A DNA stretch of 64,000 nucleotides from an uncultured Caulobacter sp. Its GTDB lineage: Bacteria; Pseudomonadota; Alphaproteobacteria; Caulobacterales; Caulobacteraceae. Positions 17,420-26,185 of the stretch are shown here, piece by piece. A program made the translations under genes and the position numbers. The DNA lies in the NCBI GenBank assembly GCA_937925635.1, contig CALALX010000003.1, forward strand, positions 20,066 through 84,065, read 5' to 3'. The notes under the pieces are model-generated. The model worked only from the letters and a program-made list of their open reading frames with translations. It did no database searches and was not told the DNA's origin. The number at the start of each line of letters is the position of its first letter. The first letter of the stretch is position 1.

Positions 17420-18817
17420 CTACCCCGCGCGCGGGCGCAGAGCCGGGGCGGCGGCCTTGAAATCGGCCTTGGCCAGCTTCTTGCCGGCCGCGGTCGCGCC
17501 GTCGGTCGCCGGCGCGCCGATCGCGGCGCGGCGCGGCGCCAGCAGGGTGTCGAGGCGAGCCTTGGACGCCTTGAAGGCGGCCACGTCGCGCGGATCCTGC
17601 GAGACGCCGATGGCGAACTTCTGGCCCATCGGGTTCACGCGCACGCCCCGGCGCCAGATTTCATAGTGCAGGTGCGGGCCGGTCGAAGCGCCGGTGGAGC
17701 CGACGTAGGCGATGACCTGGCCCTGGCTGACGCGATGGCCGGCCTTCAGGCCCTTGGCGTAGCGCGACAGGTGCGCATAGCCGGTCTCCCAGCCGTCGGC
17801 GTGCCGGATTCGCACCCAGTTGCCGTAGCCGCCCCAGCGTCGGGCCTCGATGACCACGCCGTCGCCGGCGGCCAGGACGGGCGTGCCCGTGCCGGCCCCG
17901 AAGTCGATGCCCTGGTGCATCTTGGTATAGCCCAGGATCGGGTGGCGGCGGATGCCGAAGCGCGAGGTGATGCGGGCGCCGTCGACCGGCGTGCGCAGCA
18001 GCATGCTCTTGATGGTCTTGCCGACGCTGTCGAGGAAGGTCTTCTTCCCGGCGACGTTGGTGAACCCATAGAACCGCTGGCCCTTGATCTCGGCGTACTG
18101 CAGGCCGCTGGCTTCGACGGTGCGGCCGCTCTCGGTGACCTTGCGATCGAACACCAGGCAGAACGGATCGCCGGCCTTGATGTCGCGCGAGAAGTCGATC
18201 TTGTGGGCGAACAGCTTGGACGCCTCGGCGACGATGGCCGAATTGGCGCCGATCGCGGCGGCGCTCTCGTGGAACGAGCCGTCCATCTTGCCGCAGGCGA
18301 CCGTGGTCTCGGCCCGGACCTTCTCTTCCAGTTCGCGCAGGCGCAGCGCGCCGTCGAAGGTGCGCGAGACAGTGATGGTCTTGGCCGCGTCGGTGCGCAT
18401 CGACAGGCCGATCAGGCGAGCAGGCCCACGACGGTCCAGCGGACGTGCGACCGAGGCCACGAAGTCCATGCCGGCCTTGATGTTGACGGTGTCGATCGAC
18501 TGGCTGAGCACGCCGACGACATCGCGAGCCTCCGCGTCAGCCACGCCGCTGCGGGCGACGGCGGCGGTCAGGGTCTCGCCCGGCCGGACTTCGACGTTGA
18601 CGTTCTGGCCATGACCGAATCCGGGTTGGGCCTCGGCTTCGGCGAAGGCGGCGTGCTGCAGAGCCGCCATGGCGGCCGGGTCGAGCGGCTGGCTGACGGC
18701 GATCTGCGGACCCGCGGTCAACTTCCAGCCGAGGCCGAGGGCGGCGAACCCCACGACAGCCACAAGGATCTTCGGCGCGAAGCGAAGCGTCGGGCGCCTG
18801 GGATCAAACTCCTGCAT
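17420..18817 (-). CDS. M23 family metallopeptidase (membrane-anchored)
   Basis: This 465-residue protein has a start at ATG 18817, chosen for its GGGGGA ribosome site and the clean N-terminal anchor (about residues 14-36). A long periplasmic region precedes the C-terminal LytM/M23 domain, with zinc ligands in HQGIDFG (His, Asp) and HLHYE (His). All ligands are intact, so it should be an active peptidoglycan endopeptidase. A LysM- or opacity-like region (RPGETLTAAVARSGV) near residue 80 may bind the wall. A proline/alanine-rich basic tail follows. Confidence 0.9.
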   Translation of the reverse strand: MQEFDPRRPTLRFAPKILVAVVGFAALGLGWKLTAGPQIAVSQPLDPAAMAALQHAAFAEAEAQPGFGHGQNVNVEVRPGETLTAAVARSGVADAEARDVVGVLSQSIDTVNIKAGMDFVASVARPLDRRGPARLIGLSMRTDAAKTITVSRTFDGALRLRELEEKVRAETTVACGKMDGSFHESAAAIGANSAIVAEASKLFAHKIDFSRDIKAGDPFCLVFDRKVTESGRTVEASGLQYAEIKGQRFYGFTNVAGKKTFLDSVGKTIKSMLLRTPVDGARITSRFGIRRHPILGYTKMHQGIDFGAGTGTPVLAAGDGVVIEARRWGGYGNWVRIRHADGWETGYAHLSRYAKGLKAGHRVSQGQVIAYVGSTGASTGPHLHYEIWRRGVRVNPMGQKFAIGVSQDPRDVAAFKASKARLDTLLAPRRAAIGAPATDGATAAGKKLAKADFKAAAPALRPRAG

Positions 18818-18960
18818 CGGTCCCCCGTCGTTGACGATGCCGCAAGCGTCAGAATGACACGGCTGGGTAGCCCCCCAGCAACTGTCGGGCCGGTTCATGC
18901 CGGACCCCGGACGTTAAGCGCAAGCAATATTCGGTGCTTCGGCCGATTTGTCACGTCGGC

Positions 18961-19377
18961 TCACCCCTGGGGCGCATTCCCGGGGACGACTCGCTCGCCG
19001 TCCTCCTTGACGAACGCTGCGGGAGGCGTGTCGAGGATGGCGAAGACGGCCTCCGAAGGCCGCGACAGCACCGCGCCCCGGGGGCTGGTCACGATGGGGC
19101 GTTCGACCAGGATCGGATGGGCGACCATGGCTTCCAGGATCGCCGCGTCGCTTGTCGCCGGATCGGTCAGCCCGAGTTCGGCGGCCGGCGTGCCCTTCAC
19201 GCGAAGGATATCTCGCGGGCCCTTCCCCAGCTTGGCCAGCAGATCCTCGAGCTGCGGCCGGGTCCAACCGGTCTTCAGGTATTCGACGACGGTCGGCTCG
19301 ACGCCGGATTGCCGGATGGCGGCCAGCGTATTGCGCGAGGTGCCGCAGGCGGGATTGTGGAAGATGGTGACGGTCAT
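18961..19377 (-). CDS. arsC: Arsenate reductase, glutaredoxin-dependent ArsC type
   Basis: The protein has 138 residues. The motif FHNPACGTSRNTL (catalytic Cys11) is that of glutaredoxin-coupled ArsC. The arginine-bearing segment HPILVERPIV, which positions the thiolate, is present. It reduces arsenate to arsenite in the cytosol. It is the last gene of the ars operon; its ATG overlaps the acr3 stop (ATGA). A second, unrelated arsenate reductase lies two genes upstream. Confidence 0.93.
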   Translation of the reverse strand: MTVTIFHNPACGTSRNTLAAIRQSGVEPTVVEYLKTGWTRPQLEDLLAKLGKGPRDILRVKGTPAAELGLTDPATSDAAILEAMVAHPILVERPIVTSPRGAVLSRPSEAVFAILDTPPAAFVKEDGERVVPGNAPQG

Positions 19378-20420
19378 GGCGCGGCCTTTTCCTTCAAGCG
19401 GGCGGGGCGCTCGTACCAGTCCTTGCTCCGGTTGACGATGGCGACCACCGTCAGCATGACCGGCACCTCGACCAGGACCCCGACCACGGTGGCCAACGCG
19501 GCCCCGGACTTGAAGCCGAAGAGGCTGATCGCCGCCGCCACCGCCAGTTCGAAGAAGTTGCTGGCCCCGATCAGGGCCGAGGGGCCGGCCACGCAATGCG
19601 CCTCGCCGGTCGCCCGGTTCAGCAGGTAGGCGATGCCCGCGTTGAAATAGACCTGGATCAGGATCGGGACCGCGAGCAGGGCGATGATCAGCGGCTGGGC
19701 GATGATCTGTTCACCCTGGAAGGCGAACAGCAGCACCAAGGTCGCGAGCAGGGCCATGATCGACACCGGCCCCAGCTTCGCCAGCGCGGACTGCATGGCT
19801 GCCTCTCCCCTCGCCAGGAGCAGCTTGCGCAGGACCTGGGCGATGATGACGGGCGCCACGATATAGAGCCCGACCGACAGCAGCAGGGTCTCCCAGGGGA
19901 CGGTGATCGCGGAGAGGCCCAGCAGGAGGGCGACGATCGGGGCGAAGGCCACCACCATGATGGCGTCGTTCAGCGCCACCTGGCTCAGCGTGAAGTTGGG
20001 CTCTCCCCGGGTCAGGTTGCTCCAGACGAACACCATGGCGGTGCAGGGCGCCGCCGCCAGGATGATCAGGCCGGCGATGTAGCTGTCGATCTGCCCGGCC
20101 GGCAGCCAAGGCCGGAAGAGCACGCCGATGAACAGCCAGGCCAACAGCGCCATCGAGAACGGCTTGACCGCCCAGTTGATGAACAGGGTGACGCCGATGC
20201 CGCGCCAGTGGCGGCCGACCTCGCGCATCGCGGCGAAGTCGATCTTCATCAGCATCGGAATGATCATGAGCCAGATCAGGCCGGCCACTGGAAGGTTGAC
20301 CTGGGCCATCTCGAGCCCCCCGACAGCCTGGAAGGCGGCCGGGAAGACGTGGCCGAGCGTGATGCCCGCCACGATGCAGAGCGCGACCCACAGGGTCAGG
20401 AAGCGTTCGAAGATCGACAT
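19374..20420 (-). CDS. acr3: Arsenite efflux permease Acr3
   Basis: This 348-residue inner-membrane protein has about ten transmembrane helices. The functional cysteine of Acr3 lies in LAAAPCTAMVFVWS (Cys126) and the conserved glutamate in GVLVEVPVML (Glu319). It exports arsenite using the proton-motive force. It sits between the two arsenate reductase genes, with two bases separating it from the upstream arsC, so the products of both reductases feed the same exporter. Confidence 0.95.
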   Translation of the reverse strand: MSIFERFLTLWVALCIVAGITLGHVFPAAFQAVGGLEMAQVNLPVAGLIWLMIIPMLMKIDFAAMREVGRHWRGIGVTLFINWAVKPFSMALLAWLFIGVLFRPWLPAGQIDSYIAGLIILAAAPCTAMVFVWSNLTRGEPNFTLSQVALNDAIMVVAFAPIVALLLGLSAITVPWETLLLSVGLYIVAPVIIAQVLRKLLLARGEAAMQSALAKLGPVSIMALLATLVLLFAFQGEQIIAQPLIIALLAVPILIQVYFNAGIAYLLNRATGEAHCVAGPSALIGASNFFELAVAAAISLFGFKSGAALATVVGVLVEVPVMLTVVAIVNRSKDWYERPARLKEKAAP

Positions 20421-20422
20421 GG

Positions 20423-20917
20423 TCAGTTCTCGCCGATGCGGTCGAGCCGGGCCTGGAGCGTCAGCCGGTCGAGGCTGGCCATCGGCAGGTTGGTGAACAG
20501 CTCAAGCCGGTTGTGCAGCCGGCCGTAAGTGTCGGCGAAGGCCGCCGCGATTTCCGCTTCGCTGCCCTGGACGGCCGCGGGATCGGGCGCCCCCCAGTGG
20601 GCCGTCATGGGCTGTCCCGGCCAGATCGGACAGACCTCGCCGGCGGCGTTGTCACAGACGGTGAACACGAAGTGCAGCTCGGGCGCGTCCGGATTATGGG
20701 ACCGGTCGAACTCTTCCCACGACTTGGAGCGCAGATGCCCGACAGGGTAGTTGAAACGCTGCAGCAGGCTCAGGGCGTGGGGATTGACCTTTCCGGTCGG
20801 CATCGATCCCGCCGAAAAGGCCATGAACCGTCCGGCGCCCAGTCGGTTGAGGATCGACTCGGCCAGGATCGACCGGGCCGAGTTGCCGGTGCAGAGGAAG
20901 AGCACGTTGTGGCTCAC
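20423..20917 (-). CDS. arsC: Arsenate reductase, low-molecular-weight phosphatase (thioredoxin) type
   Basis: This 164-residue protein has a GTG start that overlaps the arsR stop (GTGA). The phosphatase-like loop CTGNSAR (Cys9 to Arg15) and the resolving pair Cys88 and Cys95 (TVCDNAAGEVC) mark the thioredoxin-coupled ArsC family. It reduces arsenate by a cysteine relay and is mechanistically unrelated to the glutaredoxin type encoded downstream. All three cysteines are present, so it should be active. Confidence 0.93.
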   Translation of the reverse strand: MSHNVLFLCTGNSARSILAESILNRLGAGRFMAFSAGSMPTGKVNPHALSLLQRFNYPVGHLRSKSWEEFDRSHNPDAPELHFVFTVCDNAAGEVCPIWPGQPMTAHWGAPDPAAVQGSEAEIAAAFADTYGRLHNRLELFTNLPMASLDRLTLQARLDRIGEN

Positions 20918-21267
20918 GCGCAACCCTCCGCGCCGCAGCCGGTTGCCCTGGCGATCTCTGCCAGCGGCGCGCAGATGGCCGGCTCGCCGGAACAGCAATC
21001 CTCCATCAGGAAGGTCAGCAGACCGCTCATCGCGCCGTAGTCGGCGCTGTAGATGACTGATCGACCCTCGCGCCGCGACCGGATCAGGCCCGCGTGGCTG
21101 AGGATGGTCAGGCCGGACGACAGGGTGTTGGGCAGGGTGCCGGTGGCCTCGGCGATCTTGCCGGCGGCGAGCCCCTCGGGGCCGGCCTTCACCAGCAGTC
21201 GGAAGACCTCCAGCCGGCCAGCGTGGGCGAGCGCGGAAAGGGCGGTGACGGCGTCAATCTGTTCCAT
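20914..21267 (-). CDS. arsR: ArsR family arsenic-responsive repressor
   Basis: The protein has 117 residues. A winged helix occupies residues 8-80. The C-terminal Cys91, Cys92 and Cys99 (MEDCCSGEPAIC) resemble the C-terminal As(III) site described for Acidithiobacillus-type ArsR, and a further Cys111/Cys116 pair ends the protein. Arsenite binding is expected to release it from DNA. It is first of the arsR-arsC-acr3-arsC unit, and a palindrome lies just upstream. Confidence 0.92.
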   Translation of the reverse strand: MEQIDAVTALSALAHAGRLEVFRLLVKAGPEGLAAGKIAEATGTLPNTLSSGLTILSHAGLIRSRREGRSVIYSADYGAMSGLLTFLMEDCCSGEPAICAPLAEIARATGCGAEGCA

Positions 21268-21268
21268 G

Positions 21269-21286
21269 ATTCCAGAATATCGGAAT
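21269..21286. promoter_or_regulatory. Candidate ArsR operator ATTCC-N8-GGAAT
   Basis: A perfect inverted repeat ATTCC-agaatatc-GGAAT begins two bases upstream of the arsR start codon on the minus strand, in a 40-base AT-rich gap after arsI. This is the expected place for ArsR autorepression. A related AT-rich stretch (ATCGATAATTCGAG) precedes arsI. Confidence 0.55.
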
Positions 21287-21307
21287 TCAATGACGCCGTC
21301 GTGACCC

Positions 21308-21751
21308 TTAACCGCAGCAGGCGGCGCGAGGGGCTTCGGCCTGACCGGCCGCCGCGAGCAGGGCGGCGGGCTCGCCTTCGCCGTAGGTCGTGGCCTCGCC
21401 GGTGGTGTGGAAGGTCTCCCAGCGCACGCCCGAGGGGTCGACGACCCAGCTCTTGTCCGACTTGGCGTAACAGCAGGTGGTCGCCTCCTGATCGAAGGTC
21501 GTCTCGCCGGCGGCCTTCAGGCGCGTGGCGATCTCGGCGAGTTCCGGGCCGGTGTCGGCCTGGACACCGACGTGGTCGATGCCGGCCGCCCGCCCGCGCC
21601 GCGAGATGGCGAGGTTCACGCGCGGGTCCTCGAGCATCCACTTGGCGTAGTCGTCCTTCACCACGCTCGGCTCGGCGCCGAACAGGGTGGAGTAGAAGCC
21701 GATCGAACGGTCGAGGTCCTCGACGGCGATATGCAGGTGCAGGCGCTTCAT
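21308..21751 (-). CDS. arsI: ArsI-type organoarsenical C-As lyase (VOC family)
   Basis: This 147-residue protein belongs to the vicinal oxygen chelate fold. The ATG at 21751 with GGAG upstream is preferred to an in-frame TTG. His5, a mid-protein His in GIDHVGV and the Glu in VRWETFHT match the ArsI/CadI metal ligands, and the vicinal pair TTCCYA matches the As(III)-binding cysteines of ArsI. Such enzymes cleave the carbon-arsenic bond of methyl- or aryl-arsenicals using oxygen. The ars context supports this over cadmium-induced CadI. Confidence 0.88.
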   Translation of the reverse strand: MKRLHLHIAVEDLDRSIGFYSTLFGAEPSVVKDDYAKWMLEDPRVNLAISRRGRAAGIDHVGVQADTGPELAEIATRLKAAGETTFDQEATTCCYAKSDKSWVVDPSGVRWETFHTTGEATTYGEGEPAALLAAAGQAEAPRAACCG

Positions 21752-21826
21752 GGCGGTCTCCAAAAATCGATAATTCGAGAAATAAGGAAATATATGCGGC
21801 CGTCAAGGGCCGGCTTGACGGCGCCC

Positions 21827-21848
21827 CTTGATTGATCATTCAATCAAC
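21827..21848. promoter_or_regulatory. Inverted repeat TTGATTGA-N4-TCAATCAA upstream of DUF4287 gene
   Basis: The arms at 21828-21835 and 21840-21847 are perfect and enclose TCAT. The site lies 20 bases before the ATG at 21868 and could block the promoter. The nine-mer CTTGATTGA at its left end also occurs in both operator copies upstream of the tetR gene at 45854. Confidence 0.5.
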
Positions 21849-21867
21849 GCATAACGGAGATACGCCG

Positions 21868-22428
21868 ATGGCCAGCCTCGACGACGCGACGCGCACCATG
21901 ATCCGCAATCTCGAGGAGAAGACAGGGCGCAATCTGGGCGACTGGGCGGACCTCGCGAACACCTCGGGACACGAGAAGCACGGTCAGATCGTCGCCTGGC
22001 TGAAGAGCGAGCACGGCCTGGGCCACGGCTACGCCAATCTGGTCGCGCTGGAGTCTCGCGGCGGCCTGACCCGCGAGGCTTCGGAAGAAGACGCCGTCGC
22101 GGCCGTCTTCGCTGGCGAAAAGGCGGCGCTGCGACCGCTCTACGACGTGATCGAGGCCTGGGTGAAGGGCCTGGGCGGTGATGTCGAGATCGCGCCGAAG
22201 AAGGCCAACGTCTCGGTGCGGCGCTCCAAGCAGTTCGCGCTGATCCAGCCCTCCAGGAAGACCCGCATGGACCTGGGCCTCCAACTCAAGGGCGTCACGC
22301 CGTCCGGCCGGCTGGAAGCCTCCGGCTCCTGGAACGCCATGGTCAGCCATCGCGTCCGGCTCGAGGACGCGGCGGCCTTCGACAGCGAGGTGAGAGGCTG
22401 GCTGAAGGCGGCCTACGACGCGGCCTGA
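21868..22428 (+). CDS. DUF4287/DUF5655 domain-containing protein
   Basis: This 186-residue protein has its start at ATG 21868, which has a GGAG site; an earlier in-frame start lies inside the palindrome. The N-terminal part (TRTMIRNLEEKTGRNLGDW and HGLGHGYANLVAL) is DUF4287. The C-terminal part (about residues 85-183, with VSVRRSKQFALIQPSRKTRMDLGLQLKG) is DUF5655, thought to adopt a transport- or nuclease-like fold of unknown function. The role is not known. It may be linked to stress response. Confidence 0.82.
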   Translation: MASLDDATRTMIRNLEEKTGRNLGDWADLANTSGHEKHGQIVAWLKSEHGLGHGYANLVALESRGGLTREASEEDAVAAVFAGEKAALRPLYDVIEAWVKGLGGDVEIAPKKANVSVRRSKQFALIQPSRKTRMDLGLQLKGVTPSGRLEASGSWNAMVSHRVRLEDAAAFDSEVRGWLKAAYDAA

Positions 22429-22431
22429 TTG

Positions 22432-24831
22432 TCAGGGCAGGGCGATCGCTCCGAACACGGCTCCCGAGTCGGATACGTCGAAGGGCATGACGTTGGCCGG
22501 ACGCGGCGGCAGCGGCTTCGCCCCCGCCGGCCAACCCTCCGACACGACGGCCCAGTCGACCTTCGCCGGTCCGCGGCCGACCGCAAGCACCAGCTTGATC
22601 GGGCCGGGGTCGGATTGCCACCGCAGGCGCGTCCGCGATCGTCCCGAGGGTGTCGCGTCCTGGTTCTCCGGGTCATCCCGTGAGACGGCGACCGGCCGAC
22701 CGTTGACGGCGGCGGCCATGACCGGATCGCTCTCGACCTCGATCATGACCAGCCGTCCGTCGGCCACGCCCTCGACGACGATCTCGCCTGCTGGCGTTCG
22801 AGACACCGACAGGCCCGTCGTCGGCGCGCCGGCGCCGGCGGGAGCCCGCCAGGCCTTGCCCCGCGCGAAGGGCGGGAACGCCGCCTGCTCGACCTTGCCG
22901 CCGTCGGCCGTGATCGCCGCGCGAGACCAGTCGTCGAGGTCGGGCGTCGTCGAGACGCGCCACGCCTTGCCGGTCGCGGCTTCGGTGACATGGAAGACGC
23001 TGGTCGCCATCGGATGTCGCTCGGTCCAGGGATCCCGGAAGCGCACGGCGCCGACCAGCGCCGCGCCGATGGCGAGCACCACCAGGGCCGGGACCAGAGC
23101 TCCGCGACCGTCGCGGGCCGCCAGCGGCCAGGCCGCGATCGAGGCGAGAAAGACCAGGAGTCCGAGGATCGCCGGCAGGTCCAGACCCTGGGCGACCCCG
23201 TGAAAGTAGACGGCTAGCCAGCCGCCCGCCAGGATCGCGAGGAGGGCAAGGGCGGCCAGACGCAGGCGATCGAGACGCGTGCCGAAGTCGGTCGCCAGCG
23301 CCGCCAGCGCGGCCAGGGCCAGCGGCCAGGCGACGATCACGGCCACGGTGGGCTGGGCGATCTGCAGGCCCAGCGCCAGCACGAAGCCCACGGCCAGCAC
23401 GCCCGGCCAGGCGTGCTCGATCTTCTCCGGTTTGCCGAAGACCGCCGCCGCCAGCCCCGCCGAGGCCATGGCGAGAACGCCCCCGACGAGATCCCAACCG
23501 CCGAGCAGTTGGCAGAACACGCCCCCGAGCAGGGCCGAGACGACGGGAGGCCAGCGCCGCTCGCCGCGTCCGAGCATGGCCGGGATCAGAAGCAGCATGC
23601 CGATCGCGATGATCGCCAGGGTCGTCTCCCATAGCGCCCATTGGGCCAGCAACGGCCGCTGGCCCATGAAGCCGAAGTCGACGCCGGTGGCGCGACGCGC
23701 CAGGTGCAGGGCCAGGGCCGTTCCCGTGAGGACCAGCACCGCCGCGCCCGCGCCGCGCAGCACGCCGCGCCAGTCGCCGCGGCCAAGGCCGCCGCGCCGC
23801 GCCGCCCAGGCCAGGGCGCCGGCGATGGCTGCGATCAGGATCCAGCCGCCCCACGCCGGATAGGCCAGCACATGGTCGCCGAAGGTCTGGCTGTAGACCG
23901 CGTCCGGGGCCTTGCCGGGCAGGGACTTGGCGAAGGCGAAACCAGACGCGGCGGCGAGGGTCTGGTCGCCGATATGCTGCACGGAGCCCTTGTCGAGGTT
24001 GGCCACGGTGGCGGTGGCGGCATGATAGTCGAACTGCCGGCCGATGAAGGCGAAGTTCAGCCCGGGGACGCCCGCTTCCTTGGAGATGGAGAAGTCAGTG
24101 TCGTTGGGCATGTTCTCATAAAGGAAGACGGCCAGCGAGTTGCTCACCGGCGCGCTGGCGGTCCTGGCGAAGGCGGTGACGACGGCGCCATTGTCCGGAC
24201 CGGTCTGGAACATGTTGGCCCGGCCGCCGTTGCCGCGGGCCTCGAGATTGATCAGCAGGCCGATCCGCTCGCGAAGCGGATGCTCTGAAAAGAAGGCGCG
24301 GGCGCCGAGCAGGCCCGCCTCCTCGCCGTCGGTGATCAGCACGATGACGTCGCGCTCGGGCGTTCCCCGGGCCTTGAGGGCGCGGATGGTTTCCAGGATG
24401 GCGGCGACGCCGGTCGCGTCGTCGGCGGCCCCGGGCGAGCCGGGCACGCTGTCGTAGTGCGCCATCAGCGCCAGAGCGGGCAGGGTGCGGTCCCGGCCCG
24501 GCAGGACCCCGACGATGTTCTCGACGGCGCCGCCGACGATCCACAGGTCCTCGCCCCAGGCCCGCCGCTCGACCGCCTGCCCGGACTGCACCGTCGGCGA
24601 AAGGCCGAGCGAGGTCATCCGCGCCCTGACATAGTCACGGACGCGATCGTGGTCGGCCGACCCGAGCGGATGGGGGCGTTGGGCGATCGTCTCGATGTCG
24701 ACGAGGGCTCGCCCAGCCGAGAAGCCCGCCGCCGGCGCATTGACGGCCCGCGGGACGGGCGTCCGTGTTCCCAGCCAAGCCAGCACCAGGGCGCCGACCA
24801 GTGTCACCGCGAGCGCGATGGTCCGCATCAT
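22432..24831 (-). CDS. M28 family metallopeptidase with C-terminal polytopic membrane domain
   Basis: This 799-residue protein has its start at 24831, preceded by GGGGGA. An N-terminal signal anchor (residues 3-21) is followed by an M28 aminopeptidase domain with zinc ligands His125 (LMAHYDSVPG), Asp137 or Asp138 (AADDATG) and Glu170/171 (TDGEEAG). Residues about 355-625 hold at least eight membrane segments, and a beta-rich soluble tail ends the protein. This layout matches bacterial Fxna/endoplasmic-reticulum-metallopeptidase-like proteins. It probably cleaves peptides outside the inner membrane. Confidence 0.9.
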   Translation of the reverse strand: MMRTIALAVTLVGALVLAWLGTRTPVPRAVNAPAAGFSAGRALVDIETIAQRPHPLGSADHDRVRDYVRARMTSLGLSPTVQSGQAVERRAWGEDLWIVGGAVENIVGVLPGRDRTLPALALMAHYDSVPGSPGAADDATGVAAILETIRALKARGTPERDVIVLITDGEEAGLLGARAFFSEHPLRERIGLLINLEARGNGGRANMFQTGPDNGAVVTAFARTASAPVSNSLAVFLYENMPNDTDFSISKEAGVPGLNFAFIGRQFDYHAATATVANLDKGSVQHIGDQTLAAASGFAFAKSLPGKAPDAVYSQTFGDHVLAYPAWGGWILIAAIAGALAWAARRGGLGRGDWRGVLRGAGAAVLVLTGTALALHLARRATGVDFGFMGQRPLLAQWALWETTLAIIAIGMLLLIPAMLGRGERRWPPVVSALLGGVFCQLLGGWDLVGGVLAMASAGLAAAVFGKPEKIEHAWPGVLAVGFVLALGLQIAQPTVAVIVAWPLALAALAALATDFGTRLDRLRLAALALLAILAGGWLAVYFHGVAQGLDLPAILGLLVFLASIAAWPLAARDGRGALVPALVVLAIGAALVGAVRFRDPWTERHPMATSVFHVTEAATGKAWRVSTTPDLDDWSRAAITADGGKVEQAAFPPFARGKAWRAPAGAGAPTTGLSVSRTPAGEIVVEGVADGRLVMIEVESDPVMAAAVNGRPVAVSRDDPENQDATPSGRSRTRLRWQSDPGPIKLVLAVGRGPAKVDWAVVSEGWPAGAKPLPPRPANVMPFDVSDSGAVFGAIALP

Positions 24832-24983
24832 CGTCGTGTCCCCCGTTCGGCGCGAGGATGCACGCCCGCGCCGGTCCGGCAATGGGAACCGATGTCGCGG
24901 ATCACGGTTCTTTGTCACGGGGCCGCGAGATCGCAATGCTAGCGTCGCCGCGCGCGAGGGAAGCAACAGGGAAAAGACATATC

Positions 24984-26087
24984 ATGAGCAAGCCAATCCT
25001 GGCCGGTCTCGCAGCTGCGGCGGCTACCATCGTCTGCGCCGTGGCGGCCCTGGCCCAGTCCTCGTCTCTGCCTCTGCCGCCTGGAAGCTGGCGCGACAGC
25101 TGTGGCGACGCCCGCGCCTACTCCCAGAACGGCGGCAAGGTCTTGACGGCACGCTGCACCAAGGCCGGCGGCGGCACGGAGATCAGCTCGCTCCGCTACG
25201 ATCAGTGCCGCGGCGACATCGCCAACAGGAATGGCCGTCTCGTCTGCGGCAATCCCGGACCGCTTCCGCCCCGTCCGCCCGTCGCCACGCCGGATGGCAG
25301 CTACCGGCAGTCGTGCCGCAACGCCGTCATGATCAGCGGCCGGCTTCACGCCGAATGTCGCGACCGCGGCGGCGCCTGGAACCACACCTCCATCGACCCG
25401 GCCCAGTGTCGAGGCCGCGATATCGCCAACGATGACGGCCGGCTGACCTGCGCGGGCGGCGGCGGCGGCGCCCTTCCCGAAGGCAGCTACCGCCAGTCTT
25501 GCCGCGACGCGCGACTCGTCAACGGCACGCTCTTCGCCGACTGCCGCGACAGCCGTGGCTACTGGCAGCGCGCCTCGATCGATCCGCGCAGCTGCTCGGG
25601 TCGTGACATCGCCAACCGGAACGGGCGTCTCGTCTGCGCCGGCGGCGACAGCCAACTCCCGCCGGGCAGTTGGCGCGCCTCGTGCGACCAGGCCTATATG
25701 TCGGGCTGGACGCTCAACGCCGTCTGTCGCGACAGCCGCGGCCAGCGCGTTCGCACGTCCATCAACACCCGCACCTGCAATGGCCGCGACATCGCCAACG
25801 TCAACGGTCGGCTGACCTGCGGCGGCGGCGGGGGAGGCGGCGCCTCGATCACGCTCTGCACTCAGCCGAACTTCGGCGGACGTTGCGCGACCATCAATCG
25901 CGCGGCGCCGAGCCTGGGTCAGTGGGAGATGGCCAACCGCGCCGCGTCGGCGAGGGTCAACGGCCGCTGGCTGATCTGTGACCAGCAGGACTACCGCGGC
26001 CGCTGTGTCACGCTGGACCGGGACGAGCGCGATCTGAACCGCGTCAGCTTCTCCCGCCGCATATCGTCGGTCCGCCCGACGCGCTGA
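24984..26087 (+). CDS. Secreted protein with four cyanovirin-N-like repeats and a beta-gamma-crystallin domain
   Basis: The protein has 367 residues. A signal peptide (about 1-25, ending ALAQ) is followed by four related repeats at about 34-88, 105-156, 167-218 and 228-279. Each has four cysteines (40/58/75/88; 111/125/142/156; 173/187/204/218; 234/248/265/279) and the pattern GSYRQSCR...C...SID..C.GRDIAN..GRL.C of the cyanovirin-N homology (CVNH) fold, a sugar-binding module. After a glycine run, residues 288-364 form a beta-gamma-crystallin-like domain with paired NFGGRC and DYRGRC motifs. A secreted lectin is likely; the ligand is unknown. Confidence 0.85.
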   Translation: MSKPILAGLAAAAATIVCAVAALAQSSSLPLPPGSWRDSCGDARAYSQNGGKVLTARCTKAGGGTEISSLRYDQCRGDIANRNGRLVCGNPGPLPPRPPVATPDGSYRQSCRNAVMISGRLHAECRDRGGAWNHTSIDPAQCRGRDIANDDGRLTCAGGGGGALPEGSYRQSCRDARLVNGTLFADCRDSRGYWQRASIDPRSCSGRDIANRNGRLVCAGGDSQLPPGSWRASCDQAYMSGWTLNAVCRDSRGQRVRTSINTRTCNGRDIANVNGRLTCGGGGGGGASITLCTQPNFGGRCATINRAAPSLGQWEMANRAASARVNGRWLICDQQDYRGRCVTLDRDERDLNRVSFSRRISSVRPTR

Positions 26088-26125
26088 CTGGAAAGGGCGC
26101 GCGTCGCCGCGTCCTGCCGCCATGC

Positions 26126-26158
26126 AAAACGCCCGCCGGTTCCCCGGCGGGCGTCTTG
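26126..26158. terminator. Bidirectional intrinsic terminator
   Basis: The ten-base arms CGCCCGCCGG (26130-26139) and CCGGCGGGCG (26144-26153) enclose TTCC. A-rich (AAAA) and T-rich (TCTT) flanks lie on the left and right, so it can end transcripts from both sides. It lies between the convergent cyanovirin-repeat gene and ctrA. Confidence 0.8.
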
Positions 26159-26185
26159 TCGTCCGGAGGAGGGCTCCGGGGTCGA

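Noticed and set aside
15746..19435. Very long open frame on the plus strand opposite prfA and the M23 gene
   Set aside because: It is a shadow of GC-rich coding on the other strand. Its translation is Arg/Ala/Gly/His-rich without domains, and the minus-strand genes are clear family members.
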